This document shows, piece after piece, positions 53,979 to 62,041 of a stretch of DNA of 64,000 nt. The stretch is from Promicromonosporaceae bacterium (GTDB taxonomy: Bacteria > Actinomycetota > Actinomycetes > Actinomycetales > Cellulomonadaceae), in contig WRHK01000010.1 in the NCBI GenBank assembly GCA_009783295.1, positions 1 through 64,000 of the forward strand, in the 5' to 3' direction. Every line of letters begins with the position of its first letter. Position 1 is the first letter of the stretch. The notes beneath the pieces are model-generated. The model saw only the letters and a program-made list of their open reading frames with translations, was not told where the DNA came from and made no database searches. The position numbers were made by a program, and so were the translations under genes.

Positions 53979-55442
53979 ATGGGCTTCCCCGCCCGCCGGG
54001 CCCTGACCGCCCCGCTCGCCGCCGTCGTGGTGGCCGGCGGCCTCGCGGCGCACGCGTGGCTGCCGTCCGCCGCCGCAGGCCCGGTCGGCGACGCCCTCTA
54101 CGCGACGCTCGTGGTGCTGCTGGTGGCGCTCGTCCGCCCGCGCACCCGCACCTGGGTTGCCGCCGCAGTCGTCTGGGGCATCAGCGCCGCCGTCGAGGCG
54201 CTCCAGCTCACGGGCCTGCCCGCCACCGTCGTCGCGCACGTGCCGCTCGCGCGCTACGCGCTCGGCACCACCTTCGCCGCCGTCGACCTCGCCTGGTACG
54301 CCGTCGGCGCGGCGCTCGGCGGGCTGCTCGTGGCCTTCGCGCGCTCTGACCTCGACGCCATCCAGGTGCGGCACACGCGCACGGCGAACCGCCGGCACCG
54401 CGTGCTGGTCCCGGCCATCGTGGCGGGCGTCCTGGCCGTCGCCGTCGCCGTGACGGGCACGCTCGCGTGGACCGTGCGCGGCGAGGCCCGCGACCTGCGC
54501 TCGACGCTCGGCTCCGCCCGCACCGCGCTCGCGCAGTCGAAGGGCCAGGTCGCCGACGACGCCACGCGCACCGCGCTGAGCGCGTCGATCGCCGCGGCGG
54601 AGTCCCTGCTGCGCGAGACGCCGATCCTGCAGCGCGGCCCGCACGACGCCGTCCGCGCGGGCGACCTCGTCACGGCCGACGTCGACGCGGTGGCCGCGTC
54701 CCGCCTGACGAAGGCGCGGTCCGACGCCGACGCCGCACTCACCGCCCTCACTCCCGTGACGGCGCGCGCCACCCAGGTGCTCACCGCGACCGACGGCCTG
54801 GCCGTCCCGGCCCCGCCCCGCACCGCCCTCAGCACGGCACTGGACGCCGCGAAGTCCGCGACGGCGGCCGCCGCGGGCCTCGACAAGGCGACGCCCGCGC
54901 AGGCCGCCCAGGTCGAGGAGAAGGCCGCCGACCTCACCGCCGCCGCCCGCACGGTGCACCAGGCGACCGTCGCCCTGCTGACCGCCACGGACGCCGCCCT
55001 GTGCCCCTACCCGGACCAGGTCTGGTTCCCCGAGGACGGCAAGATCCCCGACGCCGACCTCGCGCCCATCCCCTGGGCGCCGCAGTTCCGGCTCCGCAAG
55101 GACGTGCTGCCCCGGTTCGTGGCCATGGACGCGGCCTTCAAGGCGCAGTTCGGCCACGACCTGGTGGTCAACTCCGCGTACCGGTCCGTGGCCGACCAGC
55201 AGGCGGTCTACGGCGACCCCGCGCACCCGAACCCCGAGGCCGCGCCGCCCGGATGCTCCAACCACGGGCTCGGCACGGCCATCGACATCAAGGGCATCAC
55301 CACGCCCGACAACGCCCAGTACGCGTGGCTGGCGGCGCACTCCCAGGAGTACGGCTGGTACCACCCGGCCTGGGCAGACCCCACGGGGCGCCTGCCGGAG
55401 CCATGGCACTGGCAGGCCGACGAGACCCCGACGGGCTACTGA
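53979..55442 (+). CDS. VanY-type D-alanyl-D-alanine carboxypeptidase fused to a DUF2809-like membrane domain
   Basis: The 487-residue protein has an N-terminal membrane domain with four helices (about residues 8-120) that resembles DUF2809: AGPVGDALYATLVVLLVALVRPRTRTWVAAAVVWGISAAVEALQLTG. A further helix (about 150-170) leads to an Ala-rich coiled region and then a peptidase M15B/VanY domain: VNSAYRSVADQQAVYG, CSNHGLGTAIDIKG and EPWHWQ contain the zinc ligands His, Asp and His. It should trim peptidoglycan stem peptides outside the cell. It follows the helicase gene by one base. Confidence 0.85.
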   Translation: MGFPARRALTAPLAAVVVAGGLAAHAWLPSAAAGPVGDALYATLVVLLVALVRPRTRTWVAAAVVWGISAAVEALQLTGLPATVVAHVPLARYALGTTFAAVDLAWYAVGAALGGLLVAFARSDLDAIQVRHTRTANRRHRVLVPAIVAGVLAVAVAVTGTLAWTVRGEARDLRSTLGSARTALAQSKGQVADDATRTALSASIAAAESLLRETPILQRGPHDAVRAGDLVTADVDAVAASRLTKARSDADAALTALTPVTARATQVLTATDGLAVPAPPRTALSTALDAAKSATAAAAGLDKATPAQAAQVEEKAADLTAAARTVHQATVALLTATDAALCPYPDQVWFPEDGKIPDADLAPIPWAPQFRLRKDVLPRFVAMDAAFKAQFGHDLVVNSAYRSVADQQAVYGDPAHPNPEAAPPGCSNHGLGTAIDIKGITTPDNAQYAWLAAHSQEYGWYHPAWADPTGRLPEPWHWQADETPTGY

Positions 55443-55444
55443 CC

Positions 55445-55936
55445 GTGGCCGCGAAGAAGCCGCACGGGGGCACCCTGGCCGTCGTCGCGCTCGAGCGCGC
55501 AGGCGTCGCACACACCGTGCACCCCTACGTGCACGACGCGGCGTCCGACGTCGGGTACGGCCTCGAGGCGGCCGCCGCGCTCGGCGTGCCGCCCGCCCAC
55601 GTGTTCAAGACGCTGCTGGCCGACGTCGACGGCCGGCTCGTGGTCGCCGTCGTGCCCGTGGACCGGCAGCTGGACCTCAAGGCGCTCGCGCGCGCCGTCG
55701 GCGGCAAGCGGGCGGGCATGGCGCAGCCCGCCGCGGCGGAGCGCGCGACGGGCTACGTGGTGGGCGGCATCTCGCCGCTCGGCCAGAAGCAGCGGCACGC
55801 CACCGTGGTCGACGCCTCGGCCGAGGCGTTCGACGTCGTCTACGTCTCGGGCGGACGCCGCGGGCTCGACGTCGGCCTCGCGCCGGCGGACCTGGTGCGG
55901 CTCACCGGTGCGACCGTGGCGGACGTCGCCCGCTGA
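55445..55936 (+). CDS. ybaK: Cys-tRNA(Pro)/Cys-tRNA(Cys) deacylase (YbaK/EbsC type)
   Basis: The 163-residue protein is a YbaK/EbsC domain that hydrolyses mischarged Cys-tRNA-Pro. It shows PPAHVFKTLLADVDGRLVVAVVPVD, with the conserved Lys, and GGISPLGQKQRHATVVD, both diagnostic. The start is GTG, 2 bases after the VanY stop. It is convergent with yccF, only 4 bases away. Confidence 0.9.
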   Translation: MAAKKPHGGTLAVVALERAGVAHTVHPYVHDAASDVGYGLEAAAALGVPPAHVFKTLLADVDGRLVVAVVPVDRQLDLKALARAVGGKRAGMAQPAAAERATGYVVGGISPLGQKQRHATVVDASAEAFDVVYVSGGRRGLDVGLAPADLVRLTGATVADVAR

Positions 55937-55940
55937 GCGC

Positions 55941-56312
55941 TCAGGCGCGGACGATCACCTTGCCGAGCGGCATGAGCGACACCGGGATCATCTTGAGGTT
56001 CGCCCACGCCATCGGGATGCCGATGATCGTGCACGCCAGCGGGATGGCGGTGGCGAGGTGCGCGAGCGCCAGCCACCAGCCGGCCAGCAGCAGCCAGATG
56101 ATGTTGCCGAGCGCGCTGCCGACGCCGGCGGACGGCGACTCGACGACGGTGCGGCCGAACGGCCAGAACGCGTACGCCGCGATGCGGAACGACGCGATCG
56201 CGAACGGGATGGTGACGATGGGCAGCAGCAGGAGGACGCCCGCGAGCAGGTAGCCCAGGCCGAGCCAGAACCCCGCGAACACGAGCCAGATCAGGTTGAG
56301 GAGAGTCTTCAT
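55941..56312 (-). CDS. yccF: YccF-family inner membrane protein
   Basis: The 123-residue protein consists of two similar halves, each with hydrophobic stretches (NLIWLVFAGFWLGLGYLLAGVLLLLPIVTIPFAIASFRIAAYAFWPFG and NIIWLLLAGWWLALAHLATAIPLACTIIGIPMAWANLKMIPVSLMPLG), the DUF307/YccF duplication. The function of YccF is unknown. It is divergent from yggS. Confidence 0.92.
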   Translation of the reverse strand: MKTLLNLIWLVFAGFWLGLGYLLAGVLLLLPIVTIPFAIASFRIAAYAFWPFGRTVVESPSAGVGSALGNIIWLLLAGWWLALAHLATAIPLACTIIGIPMAWANLKMIPVSLMPLGKVIVRA

Positions 56313-56356
56313 CGTGCTGCCATGGTGACGGATCAGAGCCCCCGGGTCATCAAGGA

Positions 56357-56380
56357 TGACCCTGATCCTGACCCTGATCC
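56357..56380. repeat. Perfect 12-bp direct duplication before yggS
   Basis: TGACCCTGATCC occurs twice in direct succession at 56357-56368 and 56369-56380, in the yccF-yggS divergent region, 13 bases before the yggS start. It could be a duplicated regulator site or a slippage product. Confidence 0.8.
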
Positions 56381-56393
56381 GGCCGCACCTAGG

Positions 56394-57104
56394 ATGGTCG
56401 CCGTGAAATCCCGGATCTCCGCCGTGCTCGCGCGCGTCGAGTCGGCCGCCCGCGCCGCCGGCCGCAACCCCGACGAGGTCAGGGTGCTGCTGGCCACCAA
56501 GACGCAGGACGCCGCGACGGTGCTCGAGGCGGTCGAGGCCGCCGGCTCCCTGCTGCCGGCCCCCGTGCTGATCGGCGAGAACCGCGTGCAGGAGCTGGTG
56601 GCCAAGGCCCCCGCGCTCGCCGGTCTCGTCGCCGCCGGCCAGGTCGAGGTGCACCTCATCGGGCACCTGCAGTCCAACAAGGTCAACCAGGCCCTGGCGA
56701 CGTCGTCGTGCGTCGAGTCCGTGGACTCCCTCGACATCGCGACGGCGCTCGCGACGCGCTGCGTGCGCGACGGGCGCACGCTCGACGTGATGGTCGAGGT
56801 CAACGTGTCGGGCGAGGCCACCAAGGCGGGCGTCGCACCCGACGACGCCCCCGCGTTCGCCCGCGCCGTCGCCGCCCTCGACGGCCTGCGCCTGCGGGGC
56901 TTCATGACGATCGGCGCCCGGTCGGACGACGACGCCGTGGTGCGGGCCGGCTTCGCTCGCCTGCGGGCGATCCGCGACGAGGTGCTGCCGGGCGGCGAGC
57001 TGTCGATGGGGATGACGGGCGACCTGGAGCTCGCCGTCGCGGAGGGCGCCACGATCGTCCGCGTGGGGACGGCCGTGTTCGGCCCGCGGGCCCCGCAGGC
57101 CTGA
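56394..57104 (+). CDS. yggS: PLP homeostasis protein (YggS family)
   Basis: The 236-residue PLP-binding protein has the family segments EVRVLLATKTQDAATV (Lys for PLP), LIGENRVQELVAKAP, HLIGHLQSNKVN and LSMGMTGDLELAVAEGATIVRVGTAVFG. YggS proteins balance pyridoxal phosphate and amino acid pools. The GTG at 56403 has AGGA 8 bases upstream and is an alternative start to ATG 56394. Confidence 0.93.
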   Translation: MVAVKSRISAVLARVESAARAAGRNPDEVRVLLATKTQDAATVLEAVEAAGSLLPAPVLIGENRVQELVAKAPALAGLVAAGQVEVHLIGHLQSNKVNQALATSSCVESVDSLDIATALATRCVRDGRTLDVMVEVNVSGEATKAGVAPDDAPAFARAVAALDGLRLRGFMTIGARSDDDAVVRAGFARLRAIRDEVLPGGELSMGMTGDLELAVAEGATIVRVGTAVFGPRAPQA

Positions 57105-57114
57105 CGGGTCCGGG

Positions 57115-58191
57115 TCACGGCACCCGCGCGATCCACTCCGGCGTCGCGAACTTGGTCTCGACCAGCTTCTCGGCCCGCTCGAGCTCGTCGGGGCGCAGCT
57201 CGGAGTCCTCGGTCTTGTAGAGACGCTTGAAGCACGCCTCGAACGCGTCGACGATCGCCTCGCGCGGCATGCCGGTCTGCGAGCGCAGCGGGTCCACGCG
57301 CTTGTTGGCGCTCTTGGTGCCCTTGTCGCTGAGCTTCTCGCGGCCGATGCGCAGCACCTCGAGCATCTTGTCGCTGTCGATGTCGTACGCCATGGTCATG
57401 TGGTGCAGCACGGCGCCGCCCGCGAGGCGCTTCTGCGCGGAGCCGGCGAGCTTGCCGGCGGGCGACGCGACGTCGTTCATGCCGGAGAAGAACGCCTCGA
57501 CACCGATGCTGCGCAGCGCCTCGAGCACCCACGCGTCGAGGAACGCGTAGGACTGCTCGAACGTCATGCCGTCGACGAGCGAGCCGGGCACCACCAGCGA
57601 GAACGTCACGCAGTTGCCGGCCTCCATGAACATGGCCCCGCCGCCGCTGATGCGGCGCACCACGGTCACGTCGTGCTTGGCGACCCCCTCGGGGTCGAGC
57701 TCGTTGGAGAGCGACTGGAACGACCCGATGACCACCGCGCGCTCGTCCCAGTCCCAGAACCGCAGCGTGGGCCCGCGCAGGCCCTCGGCGAGCTCCTCGG
57801 TGAGCACCTGGTCGAGGGCCGCGAGCGTCGGCACGGGCAGGGGCCCGGGACGCAGCACCTCGAACGTGTGGTCCTCCCACGACGTCGCGAGCCCGAGCGC
57901 GCGCCGCACGGCGACGGCGACGGCCCACGCGTCGAACCCGACCAGCGCGACGGGGCCGACGAGCGTCCCGGCAGCCTCGGCGGCCTGGAGGGCCACGTCG
58001 ACCGCGGCGGCGATCCCCGACGTCGAGGTGTCGGCCGCAAGGCCGTCGAGGGCGCCGTCGATCACCTCGAGGGCGTCGTCCGGCTCGAGGAAGAAGTCGC
58101 CCGACAGGTGGGCGTCGCTCAGCCGTCCGTCGACGACGTCGAGCTCGACGGCGACCAGCTTGCCGCCCGGGACCTTGTACTCACCACGCAC
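57115..58191 (-). CDS. lplA: Lipoate-protein ligase with N-terminal accessory domain
   Basis: LplA activates and attaches lipoate to E2 and H proteins. The 358-residue protein begins with the small lipoate-ligase accessory domain (GEYKVPGGKLVAVELDVVDGRL to SGDFFLEPDDALEVIDGAL), which is at the C-terminus in E. coli LplA. The catalytic domain follows: VVRRISGGGAMFMEAGNCVTFSL at 177-199 and SPAGKLAGSAQKRLAGGAVLHH with the catalytic lysines. The permuted order resembles LplA-LplB pairs of archaea fused in reverse. The start is GTG. It supplies lipoylated partners for LpdA. Confidence 0.88.
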   Translation of the reverse strand: MRGEYKVPGGKLVAVELDVVDGRLSDAHLSGDFFLEPDDALEVIDGALDGLAADTSTSGIAAAVDVALQAAEAAGTLVGPVALVGFDAWAVAVAVRRALGLATSWEDHTFEVLRPGPLPVPTLAALDQVLTEELAEGLRGPTLRFWDWDERAVVIGSFQSLSNELDPEGVAKHDVTVVRRISGGGAMFMEAGNCVTFSLVVPGSLVDGMTFEQSYAFLDAWVLEALRSIGVEAFFSGMNDVASPAGKLAGSAQKRLAGGAVLHHMTMAYDIDSDKMLEVLRIGREKLSDKGTKSANKRVDPLRSQTGMPREAIVDAFEACFKRLYKTEDSELRPDELERAEKLVETKFATPEWIARVP

Positions 58192-58251
58192 GGCCCCACC
58201 GTACGACGGCGTCGGCCTGCGGCGGGGGTGAGCCGTCTCACGCTGCGCCGC

Positions 58252-59445
58252 TCACCCCTCCAGGAGCGCCCCGACGCGCCGGGCGGTCCTGCGGTCGGCG
58301 AGCATCCCAGCGGCCAGCTCGCGCAGCGCATCGCCCGTCGGGCCGGCCGACTGGAGGTCGTGCTGGAGGCGGGTCAGAGCGAGGGTGCGCTCGTTGGCCG
58401 CGTGGCGCCGCGCCGCGTAGCCGTCGAGGTCGCCGCCGCCGTCGCCGCGGAACGAGGCGGCGAGCGTCGCGGCGAGGTCCACGGCGTCGAGGATCCCGGC
58501 GTTGATGGCGCTACCGCCGGCCGAGAACACGTGGGCGGCGTCGCCGGCGAGCAGCACGCGCCCGTCGCGGTAGCGCGTCGCGTGGCGGCTGTTGCCCACC
58601 ACGCTGCGGGCCGACGTCGACTCGGTGTACGGCAGGTCGGCGCCGAGCACGCGGCGCAGGCTGGCGCGCAGCTCCTCGTCGGGGAGCTCGTCGGACGGGT
58701 CGGCGCTCCCGCGCTCCTCGTGGGTGCTCACGATGTACTGGTCGTCGGGCGCGCTCGGGTCGAGCGACCGCATGGGGGCGAGCGTGACCGAGCCGCGGCC
58801 CGTGAGCACGGGCTGGAACATGGGGACGGTGCCGACGCCGGGCAGGTCGACCTGGTCGCGGGTGCGGGCGATCGTCCCGGCGGGGAGGGTGACGCGGGCC
58901 TGGCGGGAGATGCCGTCGCTCGTGATGCCCGGGAAGTCGATGCCGAGCGCCTTGCGCACCGGGCTGTGGGAGCCGTCGCAGCCCACGAGGTAGCGGGCGC
59001 GCACGTCCACCAGCATTCCGTCGGCGGTCGCGTGGACCGTCACGCCGTCGTCGTCCTGCTCGAAGCCCGTGACGTCGTGGCCGCGCCGGACGACGGCGCC
59101 CCGCGCCACGGCCCAGCGCTCGAGGAGCTCCTCCAGCCGCCTCTGGGGCACGGGGAGCAGGTGCAGCGGGCTGCGCAGCAGCCCGAGGTCCAGGGTCAGC
59201 GGCCCGAACCGGAACCGCGGCGTGCGCACGACGCGCAGGCCCGCACCGTCGAGGACCCCGCGCCGCTGCAGCTCGACGGCCGCCCGGCCCGCGACCCCGT
59301 TGCCCTGGGGCGAGGTCACGGGGCTGGGCACCCGGTCCAGCACGACCGTGGGCACGCCGGCGTCCGCGAGCTCGCCCGCGAGGAACAGCCCGGTGGGCCC
59401 GGCACCGACGACGACCACCCAGGGGCCGTCAACTTGAGTTGACAT
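58252..59445 (-). CDS. FAD-dependent monooxygenase (phenol-hydroxylase-like)
   Basis: The 397-residue flavoprotein has VVVVGAGPTGLFLAGELADAG, ARYLVGCDGSHSPVRKALGI and RVLLAGDAAHVFSAGGSAINAGILDAVDLA, typical of class A FAD monooxygenases. Substrates include aromatics and antibiotics in related proteins. Two copies of an inverted-repeat operator lie at its start, so its expression is probably repressed by a regulator not present next to it. Confidence 0.88.
   Translation of the reverse strand: MSTQVDGPWVVVVGAGPTGLFLAGELADAGVPTVVLDRVPSPVTSPQGNGVAGRAAVELQRRGVLDGAGLRVVRTPRFRFGPLTLDLGLLRSPLHLLPVPQRRLEELLERWAVARGAVVRRGHDVTGFEQDDDGVTVHATADGMLVDVRARYLVGCDGSHSPVRKALGIDFPGITSDGISRQARVTLPAGTIARTRDQVDLPGVGTVPMFQPVLTGRGSVTLAPMRSLDPSAPDDQYIVSTHEERGSADPSDELPDEELRASLRRVLGADLPYTESTSARSVVGNSRHATRYRDGRVLLAGDAAHVFSAGGSAINAGILDAVDLAATLAASFRGDGGGDLDGYAARRHAANERTLALTRLQHDLQSAGPTGDALRELAAGMLADRRTARRVGALLEG
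59428..59443. promoter_or_regulatory. Operator copy 1 at the monooxygenase start
   Basis: GTCAAC-TTGA-GTTGAC; with the inner bases the arms GTCAACT and AGTTGAC pair over 7 bp. It reaches into the first codons of the monooxygenase gene. A second copy is at 59476-59491. Confidence 0.7.
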
Positions 59446-59475
59446 GCCCTCAGTGTCGGCCGCGGTCCGGCGGTC

Positions 59476-59491
59476 GTCAACCCATGTTGAC
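59476..59491. promoter_or_regulatory. Operator copy 2 upstream of the monooxygenase
   Basis: GTCAAC-CCAT-GTTGAC has the same arms and 4-base spacer as copy 1. The two begin 48 bases apart, between the monooxygenase start and the cimA stop codon. Confidence 0.7.
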
Positions 59492-59499
59492 GGCTCGCG

Positions 59500-61122
59500 T
59501 CAGCGCGGCTCGACCCCGGACCGGAGCAGGCCGAACACGTGCGCGTCGAGCAGCGCCTCCCACGACGCCTCGATGATGTTCGGGCCCACGCCGACGGTCG
59601 ACCACGTCTGCTCGCCGTCGGTGGTGACCACCAGGACGCGCGTGATCGAGTCGGTGCCCTGCTCGCTCTCGAGGATGCGCACCTTGAAGTCCGTGAGCTC
59701 GAACCGGTCGATCTCCGGGTAGATGCGGGTCAGGGCCGTGCGCAGCGCCTGGTCGAGGGCGTTGACCGGGCCGTTGCCCTCCCCCGTGCTGACGAACCGC
59801 TCGCCGCCCGCGCGCAGCTTCACCGTCGCCTCGGCGAGCGCGACCGCGTTGCGGCCCTGGCCGCTGCCCGGCGTCGTCTCGACGATGGTGCGCCACGACT
59901 CGACCTCGAAGTACGACGGGCGCTCGCCCGTGAGCTCCTCGCGGAGCATGAGCTCGAACGACGCGTCGGCGGCGTCGTACGTGTACCCGTCGGCCTCGGC
60001 GGCCTTGACGCGGTTGGTGACGCGCGACAGCAGCTCGGCCTGGCCCGTGAGGTCGAACCCGAGCTCGCGGCCCTTGAGCTCGACGGCGGCGCGGCCGGCC
60101 ATGTCGGACACGAGCATGCGCATGTCGTTGCCGACCGTCTTCGGGTCGACGTGCTGGTACAGGTCCGGGTCCACCTTGATGGCTGCGGCGTGCAGGCCGC
60201 CCTTGTGGGCGAACGCGCTCGCGCCCACGTACGGCTGGCGCTGGAACGGCGTGATGTTGGTGATCTCGGCGATCGCGTGGGCGATGCGGGTGGCCTCGCG
60301 CAGGCCACCGTCGGCCAGCAGGTCCATGCCCAGCTTGAGCTCGAGGTTCGCGACGATGGCGATGAGGTCGGCGTTGCCCGTCCGCTCGCCGTAGCCGTTG
60401 ACGCAGCCCTGCACGTGGCTCGCGCCGGCGTCGACGGCGGCCAGCGAGTTCGCGACCGCGCAGCCGGTGTCGTTGTGGGCGTGCATGCCCAGGCGGGGAC
60501 CCTCGCCCAGCACGGCGCGCAGCGCGCCGACGACGTCGGTCACGCGGTCCGGCAGCATGCCACCGTTGGTGTCGCACAGGGTGACCACCTCGGCGCCGGC
60601 GTCGAAGGCGGCGAGCGCGGCGTCGGTGGAGAACTGCGGGTCGAACCGGAACCCGTCGAAGAAGTGCTCGGCGTCGAGCACGACGCGGCGGCCCTCGCCC
60701 ACCAGGAACCGCACGGTGTCGGTGATCATCGCCAGGCCCTCGGCCCGCGTGGTCTTCAGGGCCCGCTCGACGTGCCGGATGTCCGACTTCGCCACGAGCG
60801 TCAGCACGGACGCCTCGGAGTCGAGCAGCGCTCGCACCTGCGGGTCCGCGTCGACGGCGACGCCCGCCTTGCGTGTGGAGCCGAACGCGGCGAGCACGGC
60901 GTTCTTGAACGTCAGCTCGGTGCGTGCGCGGCGGAAGAACTCGGTGTCCTTGGGGATGGCGCCCGGCCACCCGCCCTCGATGTAGCCGACACCCAGCTGG
61001 TCGAGCAGCGGCGCGATCGCCAGCTTGTCCGCGACGGTGAGGTTCATGCCCTCCTGCTGGGCGCCGTCGCGCAGCGTCGTGTCGTACACGTCGAAGGTCA
61101 CGTGGGGGTCCCTCTTCCTCAT
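59500..61122 (-). CDS. cimA: (R)-citramalate synthase
   Basis: The 540-residue protein is of the LeuA/CimA family, with the metal-binding start VYDTTLRDGAQQEGMNLTV, LCDTNGGMLPDRV, HAHNDTGCAVANSLAAVDAGA and the C-terminal regulatory domain (ALTRIYPEIDRFELTDFKVRIL). Its length and sequence match CimA-type enzymes, which condense pyruvate and acetyl-CoA to citramalate and feed isoleucine synthesis. The LeuA function cannot be excluded. The neighbours ilvE and leuB are branched-chain genes. A transcription attenuator precedes the gene. Confidence 0.9.
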   Translation of the reverse strand: MRKRDPHVTFDVYDTTLRDGAQQEGMNLTVADKLAIAPLLDQLGVGYIEGGWPGAIPKDTEFFRRARTELTFKNAVLAAFGSTRKAGVAVDADPQVRALLDSEASVLTLVAKSDIRHVERALKTTRAEGLAMITDTVRFLVGEGRRVVLDAEHFFDGFRFDPQFSTDAALAAFDAGAEVVTLCDTNGGMLPDRVTDVVGALRAVLGEGPRLGMHAHNDTGCAVANSLAAVDAGASHVQGCVNGYGERTGNADLIAIVANLELKLGMDLLADGGLREATRIAHAIAEITNITPFQRQPYVGASAFAHKGGLHAAAIKVDPDLYQHVDPKTVGNDMRMLVSDMAGRAAVELKGRELGFDLTGQAELLSRVTNRVKAAEADGYTYDAADASFELMLREELTGERPSYFEVESWRTIVETTPGSGQGRNAVALAEATVKLRAGGERFVSTGEGNGPVNALDQALRTALTRIYPEIDRFELTDFKVRILESEQGTDSITRVLVVTTDGEQTWSTVGVGPNIIEASWEALLDAHVFGLLRSGVEPR

Positions 61123-61146
61123 GCTGGTTCTGCTTGCTCCGCCAAC

Positions 61147-61241
61147 AAAAAAGACCTCCCGGGTACGGAAGGTCTGCGCGTCCGGCGTGGGTGGGGCCGG
61201 ACGCGCTAGCTAATGAAGGCGCGGGTGTGCTGGGAGGTCAC
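61147..61241 (-). promoter_or_regulatory. Transcription attenuator upstream of cimA
   Basis: Reading on the minus strand: a short ORF (61241-61206), a perfect 10-bp hairpin (61176-61185 with 61197-61206, 11-base loop) and an intrinsic terminator. The terminator stem pairs 61152-61161 with 61166-61175 (one G-U in RNA, loop of four) and is followed by six T residues (61152-61147), 24 bases before the cimA start. The sequence GGGAGGTC at 61232-61239, in the ORF start region, is exactly complementary to the distal terminator arm (61153-61160), so the two structures exclude each other. Confidence 0.75.
61206..61241 (-). CDS. Candidate leader peptide of the cimA attenuator
   Basis: A short ORF encodes VTSQHTRAFIS (11 residues) from a GTG start and ends in TAG within the perfect hairpin. 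It contains one Ile and no Leu or Val, so it is not a strong branched-chain sensor. Its translation could still decide whether its start region pairs with the terminator. The start codon is not certain; ATG codons at 61249 and 61257 lie in other frames. Confidence 0.5.
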   Translation of the reverse strand: MTSQHTRAFIS

Positions 61242-61387
61242 CAGGCCATGGTGCCATACCGGATGATCACGCCGGCAGGCGTATCGCCCACCGGAACCGG
61301 ACAAAGGTCGCAGAAAGTCCACCCCGGCACGTGCATCTCACCGGGATCCGTGTTCAGGTGGAAGGACGAGCACGGGAGGAGCCCATC

Positions 61388-62026
61388 ATGAGCGACCCGA
61401 ACCGACCGTACGAGAGCGCGCCGGAACCGGCCGGCGGCTACGAGGCACAGCCCGCCAGGCAGCCCGCGTACGAGCCCCAGCCGGCCACGCGGCCGGTGTA
61501 CCAGGCCCAGCCCGCGGCACGGCCGGCGTACGAGGCCGAGCCCGCCGGCCAGCCCGCCTACGAGCCGCGGCCCGACGTCACCGAGACCGCACCCACGCGG
61601 CCGGAGCGGCTCCAGCTCGACGTCGGCCGCTACTGGGGCGGTGCGCTCGCGACCGTGCTGGTCTGCGCGCTGATCGGCCTGGTGGCGTGGTTCGTCGTGG
61701 ACCGCGTGGCGAGCGAGGACCTGCGCAACCCGCCGTTCGGCGGCTCCGCGGCGGCGTCGTGGGCGGTCGCCGGGGCGATCTTCGCGCTGCTCGCGGCGAT
61801 CCTGCTGAACCTGCTGGTCGTCGCGACGCCGCGACCGGCGTCGTTCTTCGGCTGGATCGTGGCGATGGCCACCATCATCCTGGCGGCCATCCCGTTCACG
61901 GGCCGCAGCATCGACCTCAGCGCGGTGCTGACCGCGATCGTGTGGGTGGTGCTGGGCGCGGCGGTCTGGTCGCTGCTGACAGGCGTGCTGTCCAGGACCG
62001 TCGTCCGCCGCGCCCGCACCGTGTGA
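61388..62026 (+). CDS. Membrane protein with Pro/Tyr-rich N-terminal repeats (DUF6069-like)
   Basis: The 212-residue protein has an N-terminal region of about 80 residues with repeated PAxQPAYEPQPA-type units (Pro, Tyr, Ala, Glu), then four membrane helices (GGALATVLVCALIGLVAWFVV, AVAGAIFALLAAILLNLLVV, FGWIVAMATIILAAIPF, AVLTAIVWVVLGAAVWSLLTGVL). This recalls DUF6069-type proteins, at low confidence. GGAGGA lies 6 bases before the ATG. It is divergent from cimA and convergent with ilvE. Function unknown. Confidence 0.78.
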   Translation: MSDPNRPYESAPEPAGGYEAQPARQPAYEPQPATRPVYQAQPAARPAYEAEPAGQPAYEPRPDVTETAPTRPERLQLDVGRYWGGALATVLVCALIGLVAWFVVDRVASEDLRNPPFGGSAAASWAVAGAIFALLAAILLNLLVVATPRPASFFGWIVAMATIILAAIPFTGRSIDLSAVLTAIVWVVLGAAVWSLLTGVLSRTVVRRARTV

Positions 62027-62041
62027 ACATCCGGCGGCGCC

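Noticed and set aside
51272..53980. 902-codon open frame opposite the Ski2-like helicase
   Set aside because: It is a mirror of the helicase codon bias; no motif is readable, while the plus-strand frame has all helicase motifs.
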